DNA of 64,000 nt from Candidatus Magnetocorallium paracelense (lineage in GTDB: Bacteria; Nitrospirota; Thermodesulfovibrionia; Thermodesulfovibrionales; Magnetobacteriaceae), in contig JAREWP010000049.1 of NCBI GenBank assembly GCA_029001845.1, positions 1 through 64,000 on the forward strand, read 5' to 3'. Position numbers and translations under genes: made by a program. Below the pieces are notes generated by a model. The model was not told where the DNA came from. It did no database searches and saw nothing but the letters and a program-made list of their open reading frames with translations. Of the stretch, positions 36,701 through 43,640 are shown piece after piece. How positions within the stretch are numbered: the first letter of the stretch is position 1; each line of letters begins with the position of its first letter.

Positions 36701-36763
36701 TATCCAATAGCCGAACATAGAGACAAAACGATTACTTTTGGATTCAAAATCCCTACAAAATAA
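33743..36763 (+). CDS. island gene 5: receiver-PAS-GAF-histidine kinase
   Basis: The 1006-residue cytoplasmic protein starts with a receiver domain (ILIVDD, phosphoacceptor Asp53 in IADLKLS, Lys in LRKPIN). Residues about 145-230 are PAS-like and contain a cysteine cluster (CFKC, CKVCKAG) that could bind metal or sense redox. Two or three GAF-like regions cover about 250-790. The kinase core has a phospho-His candidate in IFHRLRTDISG, an N-box NLIDNALKHS and a G2-box GTGLGLYIV; its G1 box is poor (STNNKI), so ATP hydrolysis may be altered. The start follows GAGAGAGGTAACAAT. It is four bases after gene 4, with the lone receiver gene next. Confidence 0.8.
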   Translation: MDNKILIVDDYEDTRLAIEENIACENREIFFAKSYKELLGQLKKQRINFVIADLKLSNRFTVLENLRSLKEKHNDTVFIIITGVSRNKIAGFDLTETSILKQGADYFLRKPINWIALNKILSLKDSDEKVIREKNRQFELLEKHCLLKKTMENMDTAVCVLDPANRLVYTNRTMREIIGNLELYQECFKCFAPEEKADCKVCKAGKGHPVPVVLKDGFYEMKCISSKKCKEVNNYHILFFNKVNSIDDTLITSVSANYIKSKLVILLSRIIASRFSHVCLYLITPCEQKYVCLAAQGVNTDMITGISGQIKGNKYIEKTLKSQSITLHKVEPNQTLPSHVENLKLTKRISVWGEIPLRSNNNNYGFITIFRSFDEYPDIDNIEKGELEKVSEFCNIAADIIVSEKNIRRESINKMIIDEFRIIEKQPGIIDMLSALINGCIKTIKEYWKFTYGNNPRYKITGHIMWVGGTILSKIAGIGEVFNDKKFNELHLHDDEKSPCIKVIKSGKPVIINNIRYERSTGVVKDLFSFIKQKDAQGGFESRTVDFFKTVQSICCYPINSLDNETIGILSLQSTETHFFNNEVVDEIVSQFATKSAPPIMTKHVSNREVVLLDKLSHAIDQMLHIKDDESNLIKIIIQCLTNRKGIGFDRAVYFSNRNSNKCVSTDMALLTGGTEDSTTISCSHTSDKEKNEAVNKNLRGDLQSELLGKELPLNVFPKKPKRYTKNIPLLKDFPSVKERYVFRLFFKEEVFGGIMLDRYTVTTCLERDINMLEISARTFSLILRNFRTMKGEELLQSMIFHRLRTDISGPLNMIEFASKNNDMTWIDLPLVRSKMWETLNNTNDLLHYSRSKLKMHSPQKRDFNVFNSVNKIKENFSWELDKSNKTVTNRVSKSMMIRGDKTMIEHAITNLIDNALKHSVEKGTIYIDVKIKNGFIEISTNNKIKSLFKDCRLEDFFEIFKKRAESHGTGLGLYIVKLIAEAHGGYPIAEHRDKTITFGFKIPTK

Positions 36764-36776
36764 AAGGAGAGTAGAT

Positions 36777-37169
36777 ATGTCAGCAAAACTTAAAAGAATC
36801 CTATATGTTGAAGACGATGAAGCCTTTCAAGGGTTGATTTCCAGATTATTAAGAGAGAATAATTATGAAGTTACCATAGTAGGAACTATGAATGAATTTT
36901 CCTCCATTTTCAATGAAGATCAGTACGATCTTATACTTATGGATATAATGCTGCCTAAATCGGAAGGTGAAGCAGATATTCCCGATGGTGGCATTCGACT
37001 TACAGAATCTATTATTGAGCACGGACTTCCTGTTATATTTCTTACTATGTGGAATCCATATGAGTTCGCTGAGAAGATAAAGAATCTTATGGAGCGTGGA
37101 ACTGTTGAGTGCCTCACTAAACCTGTTGATAGAGATGATCTTTTACAAAAAATAGAATATTTATTATAA
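36777..37169 (+). CDS. island gene 6: stand-alone receiver
   Basis: ATG 36777 follows AAAAGGAGAGTAG. The 130-residue single CheY-type receiver has YVEDDEA, phosphoacceptor Asp in LILMDIMLP, Thr in FLTMWN and Lys in LTKPVD. An insert after the phospho-Asp (EGEADIPDGG) lengthens that loop. It is the likely phosphate target of the two upstream kinases (inference from order). There is no output domain. Confidence 0.88.
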   Translation: MSAKLKRILYVEDDEAFQGLISRLLRENNYEVTIVGTMNEFSSIFNEDQYDLILMDIMLPKSEGEADIPDGGIRLTESIIEHGLPVIFLTMWNPYEFAEKIKNLMERGTVECLTKPVDRDDLLQKIEYLL

Positions 37170-37196
37170 AACGAAAGAGGAGATAAAATATCAAAT

Positions 37197-38879
37197 ATGA
37201 ATTTAGAAAATGATCTAAAAATGGCAGATGACTTATATTTAGAAGCATCTGAATTCCTTGCATTTTCATTGAAAATTTTTGAAGAGGTCAAGCTAACTGA
37301 CAAAAACTACCTCAACGATATTGTCAACAGGCTCAAAACCAAATATTCAGATATAATTGAAGTAGAAGTTATAGGAGACAGCATAAGTGGAGTTCAAGAG
37401 AGAGGAGAAGTGTCTCAATTAAACATAAAAAAACTGTTAATGTTACAAATAGGTGGATTTATTTACTATTTAAAAGAGGATTTTTTTTATTTGATTCAAA
37501 AATTGGACAAAAGATATTTGATTATAAAAAGCAGTAAACCCCGTTTTGTTAAAACTCTATTACCTACACTGTTAGCATATATTGGAAAAGTAGAGCAAAT
37601 ATTATCTCTTCATTACAGTGAGGAGCAGATATTTGCTACTCTTATGAAAGCCCTCGAATCCAGGGATAATTACACACAGGGACACTCTAGGCGGGTAGCA
37701 GACTATTCAATGATTATTGCTAACTACTATTTCCCTGATTTTTACGACTATATCGACTGGAGTAAGTACAAAGCTCCATGGAATTTATTAAAAATTAATA
37801 ACGCTGATGAGTTTGCTTTGCAGGTGGAAAAGGCGGCTTTGGTTCACGATATTGGGAAAATAGGGTTGGATGCCGTGCTGGAAAAGCAGGGTTCATTGAC
37901 AGACTGGGAATTTATGTCTTTGCAGACTCACCCACGGGAAAGTTACAAGATATTATCAAGCATAGACAGGTTTAAAAATGAGGAAATAGACAGAATTGCT
38001 CTTGAGCATCATGAAAAGTGTAACGGACGTGGATACATCGGTAAAAAAGGTGAGTCAATTCATATAGGAGCAAGAATAATATCTGTAGCGGACTCATATG
38101 ATGCCATGACCTCTGACAGACCATACAGAAATGGTCTGAAGTGGTATTGGGCCTTAGATGATTTGCGTATTAAAACTCTCTTCGACAATGAGTACGACAG
38201 AAATGTCTTTTTTGCTTTTGAGCTTTCATTGGTTGATTGTCTGAAAGAGGATAAGGGCCTGGAATATGGAATTCAAATGGAATTTTGGAAAGATGAGAAA
38301 TACAAATTTGACATGGAATACAAAGAGGAGCTTAAGAGATTTGTAGATGAACTTGGTGAGAATTATTTTAATGTTGAAGCATATATGACTCTATACTTAA
38401 GTGACGATTACTCAAGGTTGCGCATCTTCTCCAGAAAATCCGGTTCTATGAGTATTGCAATGAGAGGATTTTACAGACTTGTATGTAGCAATTACTATAC
38501 GAATACAATTTTAAAGGATTATTTTGAATACAGAAAGAATAATTTAACAACATTGGTATTTATGAATGAAATAACGAATCCAGATTTAATTGAGGATATT
38601 GTTACTTCTTTAAAACATTTCAAATCACCTCAAAAACTGATTGGTCATATATATAAAAAGGATGAATATGACATGTTTGTCATCATCGTTTCCCAAAGAG
38701 AGGATCAGGATGTTTTTACTCTATTGAAGCAGATTAAAACAAGGTTTACAGCCATTGTGACAGAGTTCAACAATGAGCATCCGCTTACTGAGGACAATTA
38801 TGATAAAGAACTTAAAGAGGCCATAAATGTTATAAGCAACAATAACCTTTCCGGTATTCTATATGGTAACGACTGCTAA
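37197..38879 (+). CDS. island gene 7: HD-GYP domain protein
   Basis: The 560-residue protein has an N-terminal region of about 140 residues without a clear family and an HD-GYP domain at about 145-320. The metal-binding His217-Asp218 occur in LVHDIGKIG, with upstream GHSRRVADYS and downstream LEHHEKCNGRGYIG. The GYP signature itself is GYI, so cyclic-di-GMP hydrolysis is likely but not certain. A C-terminal half of about 230 residues is unrecognised. It is 27 bp after the receiver gene and ends the island operon. HD-GYP enzymes are usual outputs of receiver signalling, which fits its place. Confidence 0.82.
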   Translation: MNLENDLKMADDLYLEASEFLAFSLKIFEEVKLTDKNYLNDIVNRLKTKYSDIIEVEVIGDSISGVQERGEVSQLNIKKLLMLQIGGFIYYLKEDFFYLIQKLDKRYLIIKSSKPRFVKTLLPTLLAYIGKVEQILSLHYSEEQIFATLMKALESRDNYTQGHSRRVADYSMIIANYYFPDFYDYIDWSKYKAPWNLLKINNADEFALQVEKAALVHDIGKIGLDAVLEKQGSLTDWEFMSLQTHPRESYKILSSIDRFKNEEIDRIALEHHEKCNGRGYIGKKGESIHIGARIISVADSYDAMTSDRPYRNGLKWYWALDDLRIKTLFDNEYDRNVFFAFELSLVDCLKEDKGLEYGIQMEFWKDEKYKFDMEYKEELKRFVDELGENYFNVEAYMTLYLSDDYSRLRIFSRKSGSMSIAMRGFYRLVCSNYYTNTILKDYFEYRKNNLTTLVFMNEITNPDLIEDIVTSLKHFKSPQKLIGHIYKKDEYDMFVIIVSQREDQDVFTLLKQIKTRFTAIVTEFNNEHPLTEDNYDKELKEAINVISNNNLSGILYGNDC

Positions 38880-38963
38880 GCTGCTAATTAAGGATTGGTG
38901 GCCCTCCGAATTAGTTATAATATTTAACCTATAAAAAAACAAATAACTAAAAGGAGGAATACC

Positions 38964-39320
38964 GTGACACAACAAAAGTATATCATAGATCGCAAGTTAA
39001 GTATAGTGAAATTATCGGAGAATTTAGGCAACATAAGTGATGCGTGCCGAAAATTGGGAGTAAGTCGTCAGCACTATTACGATATAAAGAAGGCACTTGA
39101 AGAGGAAGGAATAGAGGGTCTTTTGGAGAAGGCCCGAAACAAACCGAGAATAAGCAACCGAGTGGCTCCTGAGATAGAGGAGGCATTGTTGAGTTACAGC
39201 CTTGAATATCCGACACACGGTCAGGTGCGGGTAGTCAATGAATTGAAGAGACAGGGAATAATTCTCAATCCCGGTGGAGTACGCAGCGTATTGGACACAG
39301 ACCTGGGGACAGGCGAGAAT
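38964..39320 (+). pseudogene. truncated IS481-type transposase
   Basis: GTG 38964 follows AAAAGGAGGAATACC. The N-terminal about 110 residues read as the helix-turn-helix start of an IS481/IS3-like transposase (ISDACRKLGVSRQHYYDIKKA, then PTHGQVRVVNELKRQGI and GGVRSV). Homology stops at about 39310, before the DDE catalytic core; the following residues come from the opposite-strand remnant. The DDE region and the right end are missing, so the element is dead. Confidence 0.75.
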
Positions 39321-39564
39321 AATTTCTTTTTCTCGTTGATAGCTTCATCCAGAATCGAGTATGCCCGTTTTTCTATATTTAGATGAGTGTCCGGCGCTTT
39401 CAGGTAATAATCTAAAGGTAAAATCGTAGTATTACATCCCCTTGAATTAAGAAAACCGGTAAGACTTAACTCTCCTCTGGGAATTTCATAAGATGTAGTG
39501 AACCTCTCTCTTCAGGAGAGCATTCTATCCCCGGTACAACTTTGAGGCAGGCGATTTTTTTCAT
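39318..39564 (-). pseudogene. broken 5' end of a gene, perhaps a B12-radical SAM enzyme
   Basis: On the minus strand ATG 39562-39564 follows GGAGAGAGC and reads MKKIACLKVVPGIECSPEE. The frame is lost by one base near KFP and resumes in the next frame as RGELSLTGFLNSRGCNTTI, then ILPLDYYLKAP and AYSILDEAINEKK, until it meets the transposase fragment. The opening resembles a cobalamin-binding N-terminus, but the family call is weak. It was truncated by the insertion and is frameshifted. Confidence 0.45.
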
Positions 39565-39698
39565 GCTCTCTCCATCTTAATAAGTGTTTCTCTTTTTTAT
39601 GAAAATGTTTATAGCCCATCATTATCACCAGTCGTATAACTCATTTTTCAGACAGAATCGGTGAGTTGTGAGCCGGCCCTGTCAGCACCTGAAAGTTG

Positions 39699-39727
39699 TT
39701 GACTTTTCACCCTCCTTTTGTTATTCT
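39699..39727 (+). promoter_or_regulatory. sigma-70-like promoter of the DUF262 cassette
   Basis: TTGACT (39699-39704), a 17-bp spacer and TATTCT (39722-39727) lie about 85 bp before the DUF262 start. The 10-mer TTTTCACCCT here recurs at 43409-43418 just past the cassette, in a similar TTGAC context. Confidence 0.45.
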
Positions 39728-39811
39728 TTCGTGGCTATAGTTTAAAACGAGTAAATTCAAATATTCAAAACTTCTTGTTTTTTTATTATTCTTTTTTAAG
39801 GAGCAGTTTTT

Positions 39812-40972
39812 ATGAACAGCGTTGAGCCTGATGCCATCGATAACAACACCACCAATAAGAACAAAGACACAGAACAAATCGAAGGACTTGATATTCCTCC
39901 TGATTCTTCGGGGTGGGGAGATTATCCTCTCGATTCCGTATTCGTACGGAAAGAGCAAAGAACTGTAGGTGAAGTTGTCAGGAGAATTAAGGCTAATCGA
40001 TATATTCTAAATCCCGATTTTCAGAGAGATTTTGTTTGGCCGACAAAAAAACAATCCCGGCTGATTGAGTCCTGCCTAATGCGTATACCACTTCCGGTCT
40101 TTTACGTTGCAGAAGCTAAAGATGGTCGCATCATTGTTGTTGACGGTCTTCAAAGGCTTACTACCTTTACAAAGTTTTTGAGTAATGAATTTGCACTGAA
40201 ACAGTTGGGAGATGGAGGGGAAGTTCCCCCTCAGGAAAACCCTTTGTTGGATAAACATTTCAAAGATTTACCTCTTAATTTCCAGGAAAGAATAGAAGAT
40301 ACACAACTAACTTTGTATATTCTTGACTCTAAGGCGCCGGATCGGGCGAAGCTCGATATATTCGAGAGGGTGAATAGCGGTGAACCTCTGACACGACAAC
40401 AAATGCGAAACAGTCTCTTTAGCGGTCCTGCGACAAAATGGCTCAAAGATGCAGCTACAAATCAAGCATTTGTTAATGCAACAGATGGCAGTCTCGACAA
40501 AAAATCAATGAGGGATCGGGAAGCTATTAATCGCTTCTGTGCTTTCAGAATCCTGGGCGTAGAACAATATAATTCTGACATGGACGAATTCCTGTCAAGA
40601 GCTTTAGATGCAATGAACGGCCTGGAAAAGCAGGAGCTTACAGACCTTAGTGATGTTTTTATAAAGTCAATGGAAGCGAACTTTTTAATTTTTGACAGAC
40701 ATGCTTTCCGTAGATCCCTGGAATATACTCCTCCAGGATCGCAAACGGTTATCAATATCGCCTTATTCGATGTTTGTTCTGTCTTTTTTGCAAATATTCC
40801 TAAAAGTTTCATTATTGAAAATAAAAACGAGTTACAAAATACGGTAATAGAGTTGTTACGTGACACTCATTTCCATCGGGCAATTACCTATGCCACGAAT
40901 GGATTAAAACAGGTAAGAGTGAGATTTGAAATGATGGAAGAAGCGCTTAAAAAGGTAACATCAATATGCTGA
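39812..40972 (+). CDS. DUF262 (GmrSD/ParB-like) protein
   Basis: The 386-residue protein is a DUF262 domain protein. Visible marks are NPDFQRDFVWPTKKQSRLIESCL, the nucleotide-binding-like DGLQRLTTF motif, FERVNSGEPLTRQQ and MRNSLFSGPATKWL. DUF262 forms the S half of GmrSD modified-DNA restriction enzymes and occurs in many defence modules, where it is thought to hydrolyse nucleotides. The D half with its HNH nuclease is absent here. The start follows TTAAGGAGCAG. The ATPase gene overlaps by seven bases, and a third gene follows, so the three form one unit. Confidence 0.85.
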   Translation: MNSVEPDAIDNNTTNKNKDTEQIEGLDIPPDSSGWGDYPLDSVFVRKEQRTVGEVVRRIKANRYILNPDFQRDFVWPTKKQSRLIESCLMRIPLPVFYVAEAKDGRIIVVDGLQRLTTFTKFLSNEFALKQLGDGGEVPPQENPLLDKHFKDLPLNFQERIEDTQLTLYILDSKAPDRAKLDIFERVNSGEPLTRQQMRNSLFSGPATKWLKDAATNQAFVNATDGSLDKKSMRDREAINRFCAFRILGVEQYNSDMDEFLSRALDAMNGLEKQELTDLSDVFIKSMEANFLIFDRHAFRRSLEYTPPGSQTVINIALFDVCSVFFANIPKSFIIENKNELQNTVIELLRDTHFHRAITYATNGLKQVRVRFEMMEEALKKVTSIC

Positions 40973-42132
40973 AACAGTTGAGAATTCAAAACTTTAAATG
41001 CTTTCCTTCTCTTAGGTTGCCTTTAGAATCCCTAACATTGCTGACTGGATTCAATGCAGCCGGTAAGTCTACGTCAATACAAAGCATATTGCTGATTGCT
41101 CAGTCACTGCGATCTGGAAATCGATCGGCCAAATTATCTTTAAACGGGCCGCTTACCAGATTGGGCTCACCTGGTGAGGTACTGTATTCCGGTAGCGGCC
41201 AAGTTCTTTTTTCCATGGGAGACGATTCTCATGAGATCGAATGGTTGTCGGAAGCTGAAGACCGTGCTCATGGGGTTGCGTTACGAATTCGACAAGTAGA
41301 AATAGCAGACCGAAACGGTCATAATATTTATAAAGACCCGGAATTTTTAGAAATGCTCTTACCTGCCAATGCTAATTCTGAGGTAATGAAATTAGTAGGG
41401 CGTCTTAGAGAAACGATATTTCTAAGCGCAGTCCGAACAGGCGCTTTCGATGTTTTTCCTTCTCCCGAGGATCCTTTGCCTGTGCATGCGGATGTAGGGA
41501 TACATGGTGAATATGCTCCTTGGTGGTTTCAACGTTTTCTTGATGAAGAGGTGGATGAGACGCGCTGTAATCCATCTGACCAGGCAACCACTCTGCGACG
41601 TCAATTCAACGCCTGGGCAAACGAATTTTTTCCCGAAGCGCAGGGAAACGTACACTCTATCGAAAAAACAAACTTGTTGCGCCTTGAATTAAGAATAGGA
41701 GACATAGGAGAGTGGCGAAGGCCGTCAAACATCGGTTACGGTCTAACATACGCCTTCCCCATTATCGTGGCGGGACTTCTTGCAAAACCAAATCAAATAT
41801 TGATTATTGACAGCCCTGAGGCACATCTTCATCCAGCAGGTCAGTCCAATATGGGGCGTTTTTTATCCCAAATAGCCGCTGGCGGAGTCCAGGTTATTAT
41901 CGAAACTCATAGCGATCATATTTTGAATGGAATTAGATTGGCTGTGAGAAATCAAAATATCGATCCCGGGAAAGTATTGATTCATTTTTTTAATCAACCC
42001 GGTATATTATCAGTTGAAACAGCTCAGGTAGTATCAACTCTGGTTGATTCTCAAGGGAATTTAAGTGAATGGCCCAAGGGCTTTTTCGATCAATCTGAAA
42101 AAGATATGGCCAACCTTGCAGGGTGGGGTTAA
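40966..42132 (+). CDS. DUF3696-type AAA ATPase of the cassette
   Basis: The 388-residue SMC/OLD-like ATPase has Walker A GFNAAGKSTSIQ near residue 31, an ABC-type signature region (SNIGYGLTYAFPI), Walker B LIIDSPEAHLHP, and the switch His in IETHSDHILNGIR. The C-terminal WPKGFFDQ is the hallmark of DUF3696 proteins. Such ATPases are common in anti-phage modules, where they control a partner nuclease or other effector. No TOPRIM domain is fused. It overlaps the DUF262 gene by seven bases, and the next gene begins in its stop codon (TAATG). Confidence 0.88.
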   Translation: MLKQLRIQNFKCFPSLRLPLESLTLLTGFNAAGKSTSIQSILLIAQSLRSGNRSAKLSLNGPLTRLGSPGEVLYSGSGQVLFSMGDDSHEIEWLSEAEDRAHGVALRIRQVEIADRNGHNIYKDPEFLEMLLPANANSEVMKLVGRLRETIFLSAVRTGAFDVFPSPEDPLPVHADVGIHGEYAPWWFQRFLDEEVDETRCNPSDQATTLRRQFNAWANEFFPEAQGNVHSIEKTNLLRLELRIGDIGEWRRPSNIGYGLTYAFPIIVAGLLAKPNQILIIDSPEAHLHPAGQSNMGRFLSQIAAGGVQVIIETHSDHILNGIRLAVRNQNIDPGKVLIHFFNQPGILSVETAQVVSTLVDSQGNLSEWPKGFFDQSEKDMANLAGWG

Positions 42133-43094
42133 TGGAGTGGTACATAAACGACTTGTCTCTGGATGGGCAGTTCAAAGATCCCCGAGCATTTAAAAAAGCT
42201 TTAGAACCTCTTCTTCAGTTTCGGGCTCAAGAACCGTTATTGAAAGATCGTCTATATTGCTCAATGTTACTCCATGAGCGTCCGATTACTGCTAAGGCTA
42301 ACCTGCATCAGAGCGTTATTGCTACAAAAGACAAGACTTTCATCCGCTTAGTGCTGGAGTGGGTGTCAAGATCCGGTACATTTTGGGAGGAAAATCGTCA
42401 ACCCAACATTGACGACTACTTTGAGTATAAAACTCATGATGTAACAGATCAGGGACTGGGTGAAGCAGCAAGAAGAAAACTTACCGGCTTCGATGCATGC
42501 ACATTTAGTTTCAAAGAAAGTTCCCTCTCTTTTGATAAAAGCCCTTTATCAGTTCAACATGGCCTTTCTGAATTACCAATTGGTTACCTCTCCATTGAAA
42601 ACTACTGGGAAACATCCCAATTGACAGAGAGGATTAATTCTTCTTTTATTTGTCTTTGTTGGTCTGATGTGGAAAGGGAAATCATCCGTCGATTTAAAGG
42701 CTTGATTTTTACCTGGCATGTTATGGAGGCGCTCGCATCGACTCCTTTCAGCAAATATGTGACTGAAAGAATTTTTGAGTTGCTCAGAGTACTTGATCAG
42801 CTTGCTTTGGAAAGCGATGAAAAAGGCGAAATATCGGAAAAAGGTAAGGAATTGTACAACAACCATTTTATTGGAGAAAAAGCATGGTTCACAGATGAAT
42901 CATTACACAACAAAAATAACTTCAAACAGAAAATGACTTTCCCGGACCCTTCGGATCCAAATCAAAAAATTTTCTGCCCATGGCATGGAAAAATTAAAAC
43001 ACCCCAAATTCGCATTCACTTTCAATGGCCTCGTCCTAAAGGTCAAAGACCTATTAAAGTCCTCTATATCGGTCCTAAAATTACTAAAAGTTAA
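42132..43094 (+). CDS. third protein of the DUF262-DUF3696 cassette, unknown
   Basis: ATG 42132 overlaps the ATPase stop (TAATG), which decides the start. The 320-residue soluble protein has no motif I can assign. It is helical in the middle and ends in a compact block (IFCPWHGKIKTPQIRIHF, then YIGPKITKS) with conserved-looking Cys, His and aromatic residues. Its position as last gene of a tightly overlapping set with a DUF262 protein and a DUF3696 ATPase suggests it is the effector or the specificity subunit. That is inference; no nuclease signature is evident by eye. Confidence 0.6.
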   Translation: MEWYINDLSLDGQFKDPRAFKKALEPLLQFRAQEPLLKDRLYCSMLLHERPITAKANLHQSVIATKDKTFIRLVLEWVSRSGTFWEENRQPNIDDYFEYKTHDVTDQGLGEAARRKLTGFDACTFSFKESSLSFDKSPLSVQHGLSELPIGYLSIENYWETSQLTERINSSFICLCWSDVEREIIRRFKGLIFTWHVMEALASTPFSKYVTERIFELLRVLDQLALESDEKGEISEKGKELYNNHFIGEKAWFTDESLHNKNNFKQKMTFPDPSDPNQKIFCPWHGKIKTPQIRIHFQWPRPKGQRPIKVLYIGPKITKS

Positions 43095-43640
43095 TATTGC
43101 TTGAAAAAATGCTTATTAAACTTTATGCATACTTACTGAAAATATCTGTTTTGCTGTACAGTACTGAGAGTTTTGTGATTTGAACATTTTAAAGCCTGCC
43201 CGGCAATACACATACTTTATAGAATCTTTACTACCATAATTTTCAATTGATTCATTCCTGCTGATCGTACTCATTTTCCGAGATCACCTATTGATATAAC
43301 CATTATAAAGCGATTTTATGCAAATTAGATCGTAACTGTTCACTGTGATCTGAGGTCAGTTGAAGGTAAAAGAGACTTTTTTATTGAATTTCATGAGCAT
43401 AATTGACATTTTCACCCTTTTCCAAATTCTTATTGTGAAAAATAAAGCAATTTTTTTTAAACGGGCCACAGATATCTGAACGCTGTGAACAGTTAAATTA
43501 TATCTTAAAAACGGTTAGTGTTAATAAAGCCGGTGTATTAAAGAGAGAGTAATGAGTAGACTCAGGGGACAAGATGCGCTTATCAAAGGATCACCTTTGG
43601 AATGACTTTGCAGTAAAAATTGAGGTATGATAAAAACCTT
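43095..43640. other. gene-free AT-rich gap after the defence-like cassette
   Basis: No ORF or RNA gene is recognised. TTGACA at 43403-43408 followed by TTTTCACCCT repeats part of the promoter region before the cassette. The rest appears to be spacer. Confidence 0.4.
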
